DNA of 64,000 nt, from positions 1,703,987-1,767,986 of the forward strand of contig BDSI01000006.1 of the NCBI GenBank assembly GCA_003117195.1, given 5' to 3'. The number at the start of each line of letters is the position of its first letter. Positions within the stretch are counted from its first letter, which is position 1. Below the pieces are notes generated by a model. It was not told the DNA's origin, did not search any database, and saw nothing but the letters and a program-made list of their open reading frames with translations. Made by a program: the position numbers and the translations under genes. Below are positions 35,859 to 45,767 of this stretch, piece after piece. The DNA is from Eudorina sp. 2006-703-Eu-15. Taxonomy: Eukaryota; Chlorophyta; Chlorophyceae; Chlamydomonadales; Volvocaceae.

Positions 35859-37305
35859 ATGCTCTTGTGTGACTCATGCGGCTCTGGCTGGCACACATAC
35901 TGCCTGCGGCCACCACTCAAGACTGTTCCGAAGGGCACCTGGATCTGCCCTGACTGCACCCACGGTGGCGTCACCAAGGAGCAAGTGGAGGCCAAACCTC
36001 CGCCTGCTGCGCCTGCACCGACACCCGCTTTGTTCCCCAGTGCCGCGCAACACCGTCGCCGTGAAGCAGCTGCTGCCCTGGACGGCAAAAAGCTCTGGCG
36101 GCGTTTCAAGGACCCCAACTCGCTGGAGCCTCAAGTTCGCGAGGGTACCTTATGGTACCTGGGGCCGGAGGCTGGTGCACAGCCCCTGGAGGCGCGCGCG
36201 CCCCTGGCCCCACGGAGCGTTTCACACCTGCACGAGTGAAACCCTGGCTTCTGTCGGATGAGGACGTTCTACAGACGCACATGCAGCGCAAGATTGCGTT
36301 AACCACACGTGAGCGTCTCCCTGACCACTGGGATTTGGGTTTGCGGGGGTACATGGTGCGTTAGGTGCCATGATGCCTGGCGGGATCTTCGCACCGGAGT
36401 TGGTTGCTGAACTGGCCAGATGCACAGGTGCCGGCGCCTCCACTCGTTCGTACGGAGACTCGTCAGCCGTTCCAGAGGTGGCTGCACGGGACTACTTCGA
36501 AGTGGACGTGCTGCTTAATCACGTAGATCTGTCCGTGTGCACCGGGATTCTGGACCCTTGGAGTGTAAGCCCGGTGCCAGAGCATCCGCGGGATTAGCCT
36601 TTAGGTCTTACATTTGGTATCGAGACCAGTGCCGTACCCTTATGTGGTGGATTAAGGTCGGCGGTTCGATCCCTGGCGCAGCCATTACCGGCCCTTGTGT
36701 GGTGGATCAAGGACGGTACGAACCCGTGCTAATCTGGTAAAACCGGCATACGGTGGGGTGGCCCATTGCCTGGCGCCGAGGACGGCTTGCTCCTAAGGGG
36801 GGGGAGTGTAAGCCCGGTGCCAGAGCATCCGCGGGATTAGCCTTTAGGTCTTACATGGAGCGGCTCGGGCAATCTAGCGAATCGACTCTGTGCACAGGGC
36901 CATGGTGTGCTGAAAAACGCGCATCACCCCAAGGCTGATGCGGAGCGACATGAGGATGCACTGCAGCCCGCATTCTACCGTCAGTTGCAACAGGTCTGGC
37001 GGTATGATGCCATCGTGTCTGAGCCGTGGAGCAAGTTAGTAGATTTCGCACTGCCATTGGCAATCACTTTCATGCCTATTGTTGCGTTTTATGTTCACAC
37101 TTAGCACCTGAGCAAGGCCCACGACCTGCGCCGGTGCTACTTCAACACGCTGGCCAGTTTAGGACGCATTGTGTTCCTAGTCACTCCCCCGCAGGCCCCG
37201 CGGGGTTTGCGCCGAGTCTGGTTGTTGGTTTTCGAGAGCCGTCGGGTTCGGGATCAGTTGATGCAGGTTCGGGTGCGGGATGAGAGTCCCTGGATTCTGG
37301 CGTAG
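35859..37305 (+). pseudogene. PHD finger-methyltransferase-like ORF, broken, TRIM-interrupted
   Basis: The ORF opens exactly at the end of A1, in the middle of a PHD finger: CDSC, H, C and CPDC ligands are present (residues 4-33, ending KGTWICPDC), but the first Cys pair is absent. A Pro/Ala linker and LDGKKLWRRFKDPN follow. The frame then changes twice (36239 region to frame 2, DEDVLQTHMQRKIALTTRERL; about 36,365 to frame 1, FAPELVAELARCTG). It continues into ILDPWS, is split by the TRIM, and resumes as GSGNLANRLCAQGHG. Together these form an S-adenosylmethionine-binding-like DPWSGSG motif. SEPWSKLVDFALPLA (about 37,017-37,060) resembles motif IV of N6-adenine methyltransferases ([DNS]PP[YFW]). 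After an in-frame TAG at 37102, LGRIVFLVTPP and VWLLVF continue to TAG 37303. Similar PHD/DPWSG ORFs are, to my recollection, common retroelement-linked ORFs in volvocine genomes. Confidence 0.65.
36564..36855 (+). mobile_element. TRIM (miniature LTR retrotransposon), complete, 292 bp
   Basis: Two identical 49-bp terminal direct repeats (36564-36612 and 36807-36855) start TGTAAG and end CTTACA. Immediately after the left repeat, TTTGGTATCGAGACCA (36613-36628) resembles a primer-binding site for initiator-Met tRNA (usual TGGTATC...). Immediately before the right repeat is the polypurine tract AAGGGGGGGGAG (36795-36806). A 5-bp target duplication TGGAG flanks it (36559-36563, 36856-36860). The 194-bp interior has no ORF. 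It contains GGTTCGATCCC (about 36663-36673), like a tRNA B box. The element plus one TSD copy is 297 bp (99 codons), so the interrupted ORF stays in register on both sides. Confidence 0.88.
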
Positions 37306-37968
37306 TGTGTCTGGGTTTCAGCCCTCGTGTGTTAGCACCATCTTTGCCGTTGAACTGAGGCATTAGTTGCAGGGCACCACGCCGCCCTTTGTTAGCGTCG
37401 TACTATCTGCACGGGATTTCATCTTGTCTCATGCAGCTACTCCTAACGTTTTCACTGGGGGGGGGAATCTCCCCGTGCCATGCACCTGTGCTCCTTCAAG
37501 CAACTTACACGCGTACTTACACATTTCTGCCGTTTCTGTACGCCGCCTACACCAATCCCTACACCACATACCGCCCCTCCCTAGTGTACATCCCTCCAAA
37601 GACAACTCCTAACGTTCTTTTCGTTCCTTCACCGTAACATAGTCGCCTATATATAAATAACACCAACGAATACTGAATGCCTCCCTGCACTTCCATGCTC
37701 CACATTCCTCGGTTGAGCACTTACTACAGACATATCTTTTATGCACAAAAATTACCGCACTCTTAATAACCCCACTGCATCGCAAAGCCATCCAGGCGGC
37801 ATCCTCCGTCATCACGACATAACCAATTACATTCCGCCAAAAAAAACTTCCCACCGAGACTTGTACCCACGCACTCACTTCATTCATCTGCCCTACATGA
37901 CAGCTGTCAACCCTGCCAAAACCCCGACACCTGTCATGACATACATTTACCCCCCATCGGTTTCCTTC
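37306..37968. other. Noncoding 3' part of the split-repeat element
   Basis: There is a G-run (about 37458-37467) followed by C/T/A-rich sequence without recognisable coding potential up to B1. A TATATATAAATAA stretch occurs at 37648-37660. Confidence 0.5.
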
Positions 37969-37998
37969 AACTGACGGGTGCAGTCAATCGGCGTGACA
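37969..37998 (+). repeat. Split direct repeat B1 (30 bp)
   Basis: It is identical to B2 at 39255-39284 (AACTGACGGGTGCAGTCAAT...GACA) and is separated from A2 by one base. Confidence 0.85.
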
Positions 37999-37999
37999 C

Positions 38000-39248
38000 G
38001 TCAGGCCGTATGACTGCTCTCTGACGTATCAATGTGCCTACCCGTGACTCCCCCCCCCAGCATGCAATGCAGTAGCAAAGCTGGAAAGATGGGTTCCAGG
38101 TGGTGTGGGGTGGATGCGTGAGGTAATTGCGTCCAAATGCGGCAATAAGCGACCAGCATGCGTAGCTGGCAATATGAAGTACATGGCAACTGAGACCCGG
38201 AATGTATGACAAGTACGGCATGCCCAGACGGTATCCAACATGATGGCAACAGACTCGCAACAGGGAACACCAACAGCGCGGCTACTGATGCAGTCAATCA
38301 AATGGGCCAGCAGCAAACAAGGCACACAAAGCACGGTGTATGCTCCAGCTGGTCTACATGAAAGGCTAAGCACGTGCTTAGCCTTTCGTGTAGACCAGCT
38401 GGAGCATACACCGTGCTTTGTGTGCCTTGTTTGTGTGCCTTGTGCACAAGGTGTGGCCCAGGATCGAGCGCTGGCGACTTTCGCACGGGCATTCCCACAG
38501 ACAGCAAAACAGCCGGGCATCACCTCCGAACGCGGCCTGGGCTGCACATGCATGACCTCGGAACTCTCACGTCGGGTGATTCCAACTGGATGGAGCACCA
38601 AAATGACGACTGCCGAACGGAACTGCTAAGAAGTCGCCGACATACCAAATCGCTCGGCACCATTGACAACTGTCATTCAGCAACCATCATTTGATCACGC
38701 TTGACAATATAAGCGCTTTGTCTCGATTTGCTGGGTATAAGCAATGCGCGAAGAAGAAAAGACTCCTCAGCGCATGCGCGCACGTTGGCTGTTCCATTCA
38801 AACAAGTCTGCATCAACACAAGATCAGAAATAACGTGCCATCGTGGAAGCAGCAGAAACGCTGTTGTAGGTTCGCGACACCGGAGGCAAGGCCAAAGGTA
38901 GGATCAGCTGGCTGGTCCGTTGCAGAAGCGACGCCGCGCAGCTGTCCATAACGCTGATGTAAGCACTGCGCGTGCAAATGATGACAACGGAACAAGGGCT
39001 CGGTCCAGAAGATGAATGATGTGATGAACGACCTTACATGTCTCTTCCGCTAGGCCAGGTCCATAACCTAACGAAAGGGGCCTACTAGTTGCTCATCGGC
39101 TATTGCCGCAGAGCAAATCGAGACAAAGCACCAAGGCAAAGCCTCGACCTAAATCACAAGACAAACAAGTACGACACTCTACCATCAGAGATGGTCCCGA
39201 AACCAAATCACACAACAACTCACAATAACCGCAAATAACCGAATTGGA
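38000..39248 (+). repeat. Split direct repeat A2 (1249 bp)
   Basis: Ends 38000-38051 and 38744-39248 match A1. The middle 38052-38743 is unique to A2. The change-over lies at GCATGC/GCAATGC, so either A1 lost this block between short repeats or A2 gained it. An 18-bp inverted repeat (38715-38732 against 39112-39129) is also present. Confidence 0.75.
38314..38433. repeat. Near-perfect 120-bp palindrome
   Basis: Two 60-bp arms meet at CAC|GTG (38373|38374) with no spacer and one mismatch (catg/cgtg). The symmetry weakens outside but short matches continue (TGGCCCA). It can extrude as a cruciform or fold as a 60-bp hairpin. Confidence 0.9.
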
Positions 39249-39254
39249 GCAGTA

Positions 39255-39284
39255 AACTGACGGGTGCAGTCAATCGGCGTGACA
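39255..39284 (+). repeat. Split direct repeat B2 (30 bp)
   Basis: The second exact copy of B1 marks the right end of the split-repeat element. Six bases (GCAGTA) separate it from A2. Confidence 0.85.
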
Positions 39285-39308
39285 GCGTGCTGGACAGGCA
39301 GTGGCAAG

Positions 39309-39348
39309 TGTTTAGGATTCACGGTTACAAGGGGGACCAACAACCAAG
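39309..39348 (-). mobile_element. LINE copy 1: 40-bp 3'-end fragment
   Basis: Only the terminal 40 bp of the LINE 3' end are present, directly repeated as the beginning of copy 2. This is the first array base after the flank (GCGTGCTGGACAGGCAGTGG, 39285-39304). Confidence 0.85.
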
Positions 39349-39558
39349 TGTTTAGGATTCACGGTTACAAGGGGGACCAACAACCAAGTTGATCGCTCGC
39401 CGTACAGGCGTAGACGGACTGTTCACCCTACCCCAGGGGCATGCCCTGCACGAAGCAAGGAGCCATGCCAAAGAAAAGAAGCCAAGGAACCACCGGACCC
39501 AAGCCTTCAAAAGTACGAGCTGCCTAAGGGCAGGAGCAAACTGCGGCCAACAACCAAG
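39349..39558 (-). mobile_element. LINE copy 2: 210-bp 3'-UTR fragment
   Basis: It ends inside the UTR at CCAACAACCAAG. That motif also occurs near the 3' terminus, suggesting a microhomology-driven switch to copy 3. Confidence 0.85.
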
Positions 39559-39734
39559 TGTTTAGGATTCACGGTTACAAGGGGGACCAACAACCAAGTT
39601 GATCGCTCGCCGTACAGGCGTAGACGGACTGTTCATCCTACCCCAGGGGCATGCCCTGCACGAAGCAAGGAGCCATGCCAAAGAAAAGAAGCCAAGGAAC
39701 CACCGGACCCAAGCCTTCAAAAGTACGAGCTGCC
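39559..39734 (-). mobile_element. LINE copy 3: 176-bp 3'-UTR fragment
   Basis: It is truncated at GTACGAGCTGCC and followed by a 2-bp joint before copy 4. Confidence 0.85.
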
Positions 39735-39736
39735 AT

Positions 39737-41193
39737 TGTTAGGATTCACGGTTACAAGGGGGACCAACAACCAAGTTGATCGCTCGCCGTACAGGCGTAG
39801 ACGGACTGTTCATCCTACCCCAGGGGCACGCCCTGCACGAAGCAAGGAGCCACGCCAAAGAAAAGAAGCCAAGGAACCACCGGACCCAAGCCTTCAAAAG
39901 TACGAGCTGCCTAAGGGCAGGAGCAAACTGCGGCCAACAACCAGCCTAAAGACACATAGGGCTGCCAACTGAGCACCCAGAACCAGGGCCAACCTCCCGG
40001 CCCGGAAGACACAATGCACCGAGGCAGCCAAGCCCGCACCAGAGTACGGGATAAATCAATGACTCATCCAGGGACCACCAGCACCAAGCCAACAAATAGG
40101 AGATTACGAGACCACGAGCGCCAACGCAAGGGTGGCGGGACCAGAGGACCCCTACAACCCTCGTAGTTCAGTCAGTCCAGCACGGACACAGCGCGCGGAA
40201 GCGGACCCGGCCGAGAAGGCGGGGTGGACGACGTAGCACACAGTCAGGTCACGCCACAGGCACGCATCAGATCACCCACGCGGGGACGCAGGGGGAGAGT
40301 CGACGTCCAGGGGAGCATTCAAGACAACACGCCCATTCACATTGCATAGGAACGGGTGTTGAGAGGGAACGGAACCCCAATTCCGAGGGGCCAGTCCCAG
40401 GGCGGCGAAGGAAGCGAGGCGGGCCCAAAAGTCAGCAGCCACCTCAACCGTGATCGCCGCGAAACGCCCCCGCAGCAGGGGGGTACGCTGGTCCCACACA
40501 TTGTACATGCGTTGGCGGCCGCGCTCCAGGGCCGCCAAGGCCGCCAGGGCCACGACATCCCAGACTGGCGGATGCAAACCCGGCGGGCAGACCACAAGCC
40601 ACAGGTGGTGCCGCTGAAGACCCGAACCGAACCGCCCGATCGACGCCCCCAACGCCAGCCCTAACACCTCCCGCAGCGACTGCGCAACAGGGCAATCCCA
40701 GAAAAGGTGCCGCCGAACCCAGCACGATCCCGATCCCGAAATGGCCGCGCCACAGGGGCAGCAGGCCGCTGCACGGAGGCGCGGTCCGCCCGGCCGCGAC
40801 GCGCTGGCCGAAACAGCGGGGAAGCCCGCGACCCCATGCACCGCCAGCCGCCAGAGGGGCTCCTGGTGGCCGTTTTCCCACCGCAGGCGCCAAAGCCTGC
40901 GCAGGGTGCTGCGGAAGTCGGCCAGGGCGGATGGCGGCACCGGCAACTGCCCATATGCATCCGCAATATAAGCCAGGTGCCGGTCCGCCAGGTCCTGCAG
41001 GGAAGGGCCGAGCTGTAAGGCCGTGGCAGTCTTGACTGTGAGGCGCAGCAGTGGCACAGGAGGTCCGGCCGGTGGGCGCCACACAAATCCGCGAAGCAGC
41101 GCACGCCAGGCCTCCATCTCGGTCGGGGCGGCGGCCGCGCCCCGGAGGACCTCCCGGGCGGCCGCCACCCGACTTCGGGAGTGATTTTCTTTT
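39737..41193 (-). mobile_element. LINE copy 4: 3' part with internal deletion
   Basis: It holds the 3' UTR and the ORF2 C-terminus up to about 41,167. It then jumps by an internal deletion to the ISSLPKSG region of ORF2 (41,164-41,181, shared CACCC) and ends in 12 unmatched bases (TGATTTTCTTTT). It carries the beta-subfamily marker EMEAW. Confidence 0.8.
40272..41181 (-). pseudogene. LINE ORF2 C-terminal fragment (copy 4)
   Basis: About 300 codons stay open, from VAAAREVLRG to the stop. They include the RLTVKTATALQLGPSLQDLA region, the Cys/His cluster (CCPCG...HLFWDC) and the terminal NVNGRVVLNAPLDVD. There is no endonuclease or polymerase core, only a short out-of-place piece of the RT N-terminus beyond the deletion. 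Confidence 0.8.
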
Positions 41194-41199
41194 CTAGAG

Positions 41200-44100
41200 T
41201 GTTTAGGATTCACGGTTACAAGGGGGACCAACAACCAAGTTGATCGCTCGCCGTACAGGCGTAGACGGACTGTTCATCCTACCCCAGGGGCATGCCCTGC
41301 ACGAAGCAAGGAGCCATGCCAAAGAAAAGAAGCCAAGGAACCACCGGACCCAAGCCTTCAAAAGTACGAGCCGCCTAAGGGCAGGAGCAAACTGCGGCCA
41401 ACAACCAGCCTAAAGACACATAGGGCTGCCAACTGAGCACCCAGAACCAGGGCCAACCTCCCGGCCCGGAAGACACAACGCACCGACGCAGCCAAGCCCG
41501 CACCAGAGTACGGGATAAATCAATGACTCATCCAGGGACCACCAGCACCAAGCCAACAAAGAGAAGATCACGAGACCACGAGCGCCAACGCAATGGGTGG
41601 CGGGACCAGAGGACCCCTACAACCCTCGTAGTTCAGTAAGTCCAGCACGGACACAGTGCGCGGAAGCGGACCCGGCCGAGAAGGCGGGGTGGACGACGTA
41701 GCACACAGTCAGGTCATGCCACAGGCACGCATCAGATCACCCACGCGGGGACGCAGGGGGAGAGTCGACGTCCAGGGGAGCATTCAAGACAACACGCCCA
41801 TTCACATTGCATAGGAACGGGTGTTGAGAGGGAACGGAACCCCAATTCCGAGGGGCCAGTCCCAGGGCGGCGAAGGAAGCGAGGCGGGCCCAAAAGTCAG
41901 CAGCCACCTCAACCGTGATCGCCGCGAGACGCCCCCGCAGCAGGGGGGTACGCTGGTCCCACACATTGTACATGCGTTGGCGGCCACGCTCCAGGGCCGC
42001 CAAGGCCGCCAGGGCCACGACATCCCAGACTGGCGGATGCAAACCCGGCGGGCAGACCACAAGCCACAGGTGGTGCCGCTGAAGACCCGAACCGAGCCGC
42101 CCGATCGACGCCCCCAACGCCAGCCCTAACACCTCCCGCAGCGACTGCGCAACAGGGCAATCCCAGAAAAGGTGCCGCCGAACCCAGCACGATCCCGATC
42201 CCGAAATGGCCGCGCCACAGGGGCAGCAGGCCGCTGCACGGAGGCGCGGTCCGCCTGGCCGCGCCGCGCGGGCCGAAACAGCGGGGAAGCCCGCGACCCC
42301 ATGCACCGCCAGCCGCCAGAGGGGCTCCTTGTGGCCGTTTTCCCACCGCAGGCGCCAAAGCCTGCGCAGGGTGCTGCGGAAGTCGGCCAGGGCGGATGGC
42401 GGCACCGGCAACTGCCCATATGCATCCGCAATATAAGCCAGGTGCCGGTCCGCCAGGTCCTGCAGGGAAGGGCCGAGCTGTAAGGCCGTGGCAGTCTTGA
42501 CTGTGAGGCGCAGCAGTGGCACAGGAGGTCCGGCCGGCGGGCGCCACACAAACCCGCGAAGCAGCGCACGCCAGGCCTCCTGCTCGGTCGGGGCGGCGGC
42601 CGCGCCCCGGAGGACCTCCCGGGCGGCCGCCACCCAGCTAGCGGGTAGGCGCTGCAGGAGGGCGCCCAAGTCGTCCAAAACCTGCACGCCCGAGATGTCC
42701 AGAGCCGCCCCCAGCTCGCTGTAGCCGAGGACACCGCGGAGGGCACAACGCCGGAGCTCCAGCGTACACCCCCGGAGAACACGGGGGGAGAGAGGACCAC
42801 CCCGCTGCCGAGCGGCAGCGAGGCTACTGCGCGCGGCTGCCAGCGAACGCCAGCAGCGGAGCGCGGCCCCGATGGTGGTGAGACCCCGCAGGGCGAAGAG
42901 GACGGGGAAGTGGGCCTCCAGGCAGCGCCCGTCGGCCGCCCGGAGGGCGGGGTTGCCCCACAGGGGCGCACTGTAGCACCAGGGGCCCGCCATGGAGTCC
43001 GGGTGGAGCAGAGCCGGTGGGCCCAGGGGGGATAGGGCGCTGAGGAGGCGCCGGAAGGCGGGGCTGGCTGCCGGCGGCTCCACCCCCAGAACCAGGCCGT
43101 CATGTGGCGCGAGCAGGCACAGAGGGTGTGCCGCGGGGTGACATCGTCGGAGGAGGCGGAGGACCAGCGCCGGCCAGGGGGGTCCGCCGGGAGGAGGCCC
43201 GAGGCGCCCAGGACACAGCGCACCGCCGCCATCGCGTGACGAGCCTGAACATGGGCCCGCAGCGGGAGGAGGCCGAACCCTCCGAGCGCCGGCGGTAGGG
43301 CCAGCGTGTCGAGGCCCACGCCCGGGAGTCGCGAGTGGGGATTCACGGCGTGCAGGCTGGGAGGTACGGCGCGGTCGACCACGGCCGCGACAGAGGCTTG
43401 CAGACGCTCCACCACCGCGCGGGCCGGGAGGCCTTGGAATTCGAGGTGGTAGAGGGCCTTGCTGAGGGCATAGCCCGAAGCGGCGGCGGCGCGGCCAAAG
43501 GTAGACAGGGGGAGGCGGGCCACGCGTTCCAGGGCGGCGAGGACCCCGGTGAAGTCCACAGGCGGCACCATAGTGTCATTGCGGAAGCAGACCCCCAGGG
43601 TCCGGGCCTGTTCCACCGTGCGGGGTTGCACCGGCGCCACTGCCACCGTCGACGGCGCCGCCGCCACGGCAGGGGCTGGGGCGGCGGTCGGGCCGGGGCT
43701 GGCGGCGGCAGCAGGGGCGGCAGGTGACGGCGGGGCCCCACGGCGGAGGAGTGCCGAAAAGGTGGTGGCGATGGCGGCCGGTAGGCGACGGAGGGCGGCC
43801 AGGAGCGCCACGGCGGCGGCAGGGGGCGGGGGGAGGGGGAGGCAGCTGCCGAGGACTCCGGTAGCGCCACGCCAGGGGCCGGTGCGGCGGAGGGAGGTGC
43901 TGCGGCGGCAGCCCCCGCCGGTGGGGCGGGGGCGCCGACATGAAGGAGCTCGACCTTGCCCAGGTTGAGCCGCTGCCCAGACGCAAGCCGAAAGACATCC
44001 ATGACCGCCAAGAAGTCAGGGAGCTGAGTGGCGAGGGCCAGCAGCGGGGTGCAGTCGTCGGCGTACTGGGACGCCGTGACACGGCGGCTGCCGAAGCACA

Positions 44101-44616
44101 GGCCAACACCCCGGGACTTCAGCCACGCGAGGAGGGCCTGCCCGACCGCTAGGTAGAGCAGGGGTGCGAGGGGCAGCCCTGGCGGACTCCCGACGTGATG
44201 GGCACGCGCTGGGAGCGATGTCCGTTGACCACTGCTGTGGCCCCCGTGGCGGTGTGGAGTCGCTGCACCCACCGTAGGAAGCCCGGGCCGACCCCCAAGG
44301 CCGCCAGGCAGTCCAGCAGGAAGCCGCGGTCCACCGTGTCGTACGCCTTGTAGAAGTCGAGGAAGACTGCCAGCGCGGCGCGCTGCTCCGCCCGCAGGAG
44401 CTCGGGGAGGAGCTGCAGGAGCCACACGTTGTCAGCGATGCGGCGGGACCGAAGGAAGGCTGTTTGCTCGGTGTCAATGGTGGCATCGAACACGGGGAGG
44501 AGACGGCGCGCCAACACCCGTGCGAGGGTACGGTAGTCCGTGTCCAGCAGCGTGATGGGGCGGTAGTTGGCTGGGCACGTGGGGTCACCCGACTTCGGGA
44601 GGGAGGAGATGACCCC
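41200..44616 (-). mobile_element. LINE copy 5: 3.4 kb, 5'-truncated in the RT domain
   Basis: It runs from the 3' end to the ISSLPKSG region of ORF2. It is an alpha-subfamily copy (EQEAW). The joint to copy 6 is AGAG (44617-44620). Confidence 0.88.
41737..44616 (-). pseudogene. LINE ORF2 remnant (copy 5) with RT palm
   Basis: It contains FLDFYKAYDTVDRGF, the YADD box (44054-44065) and the C-terminal Cys/His cluster. Relative to copies at 49-63 kb it lacks single bases in G or C runs at about 43,182, 43,828 and 44,175, so the frame is broken three times. Confidence 0.8.
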
Positions 44617-44620
44617 AGAG

Positions 44621-44950
44621 TGTTTAGGATTCACGGTTACAAGGGGGACCAACAACCAAGTTGATCGCTCGCCGTACAGGCGTAGACGGACTGTTCATCC
44701 TACCCCAGGGGCATGCCCTGCACGAAGCAAGGAGCCATGCCAAAGAAAAGAAGCCAAGGAACCACCGGACCCAAGCCTTCAAAAGTACGAGCCGCCTAAG
44801 GGCAGGAGCAAACTGCGGCCAACAACCAGCCTAAAGACACATAGGGCTGCCAACTGAGCACCCAGAACCAGGGCCAACCTCCCGGCCCGGAAGACACAAC
44901 GCACCGACGCAGCCAAGCCCGCACCAGAGTACGGGATAAATCAATGACTC
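44621..44950 (-). mobile_element. LINE copy 6: 330-bp 3'-UTR fragment
   Basis: It is truncated at AATGACTC, with a ten-base joint (AGAGCTAGAG) to copy 7. Confidence 0.88.
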
Positions 44951-44960
44951 AGAGCTAGAG

Positions 44961-45385
44961 TGTTTAGGATTCACGGTTACAAGGGGGACCAACAACCAAG
45001 TTGATCGCTCGCCGTACAGGCGTAGACGGACTGTTCATCCTACCCCAGGGGCATGCCCTGCACGAAGCAAGGAGCCATGCCAAAGAAAAGAAGCCAAGGA
45101 ACCACCGGACCCAAGCCTTCAAAAGTACGAGCCGCCTAAGGGCAGGAGCAAACTGCGGCCAACAACCAGCCTAAAGACACATAGGGCTGCCAACTGAGCA
45201 CCCAGAACCAGGGCCAACCGCCCGGCCCGGAAGACAAAACGCACCGATGCAGCCAATCCCGCACCAGAGTACGGGATAAATCAATCACTCATCCAGGGAC
45301 CACCAGCACCAAGCCAACACATAGGAGATTACGAGACCACAAGCGCCAACGCGAGGGTGGCGGGACCAGAGGACCCCTACAACCC
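44961..45385 (-). mobile_element. LINE copy 7: 425-bp 3'-UTR fragment
   Basis: It has several private substitutions (for example GGCCAACCGCC, AAGACAAAAC), so it is among the more diverged copies. The joint is TAGAG. Confidence 0.88.
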
Positions 45386-45390
45386 TAGAG

Positions 45391-45758
45391 TGTTTAGGAT
45401 TCACGGTTACAAGGGGGACCAACAACCAAGTTGATCGCTCGCCGTACAGGCGTAGACGGACTGTTCATCCTACCCCAGGGGCAGGCCCTGCACGAAGCAA
45501 GGAGCCATGCCAAAGAAAAGAAGCCAAGGAACCACCGGACCCAAGCCTTCAAAAGTACGAGCTGCCTAAGGGCAGGAGCAAACTGCGGCCAACAACCAGC
45601 CTAAAGACACATAGGGCTGCCAACTGAGCACCCAGAACCAGGGCCAACCTCCCGGCCCGGAAGACACAACGCACCGACGCAGCCAAGCCCGCACCAGAGT
45701 ACGGGACAAATCAATGACTCATCCAGGGACCACCAGCACCAAGCCAACAAAGAGAAGA
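45391..45758 (-). mobile_element. LINE copy 8: 368-bp 3'-UTR fragment
   Basis: It is truncated at AGAGAAGA. The joint CCGCCGGAA differs from the CTAGAG-type joints around it. Confidence 0.85.
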
Positions 45759-45767
45759 CCGCCGGAA

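Larger units (their letters stand above)
35318..39284 (+). mobile_element. Decayed PAT/Kangaroo-like element with split direct repeats
   Basis: The terminal repeats are arranged A1 (35318-35858), coding remnant, B1 (37969-37998), A2 (38000-39248), B2 (39255-39284). B1 and B2 are identical 30-mers. A1 and A2 match over both ends, but A2 has about 690 extra bp (38052-38743) and 26 bp near 38,830. This A1...B1-A2-B2 order is the hallmark of PAT-group DIRS-like retroelements such as Kangaroo of Volvox, which integrate with a tyrosine recombinase. No reverse transcriptase or recombinase is left, so the copy is non-autonomous. The alternative reading is an LTR element with rearranged LTRs, but LTRs alone would not explain the separate B repeats. 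Confidence 0.6.

Noticed and set aside
35318..39248. A1 and A2 as the two LTRs of a simple LTR retrotransposon
   Set aside because: Neither end has TG...CA termini, a PBS or a PPT, and the extra B1/B2 repeats flanking A2 are better explained by split direct repeats.
39309..39330. Telomere-like CCTAAAC at the LINE 3' terminus
   Set aside because: There is only a single partial match to a CCCTAAAA-type unit per copy and no tandem telomere repeats, so it does not show telomeric location by itself.
39309..39740. CRISPR-like short direct repeats
   Set aside because: The repeats are LINE 3'-end fragments of unequal length with no spacers, in a eukaryotic genome.
39736..39972. Conserved ~80-residue plus-strand frame in every LINE 3' UTR (LGFTVTRGTNNQ...)
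   Set aside because: It is antisense to the LINE and preserved only because the copies are nearly identical. It has no known motif, and it is truncated wherever the copy is truncated.
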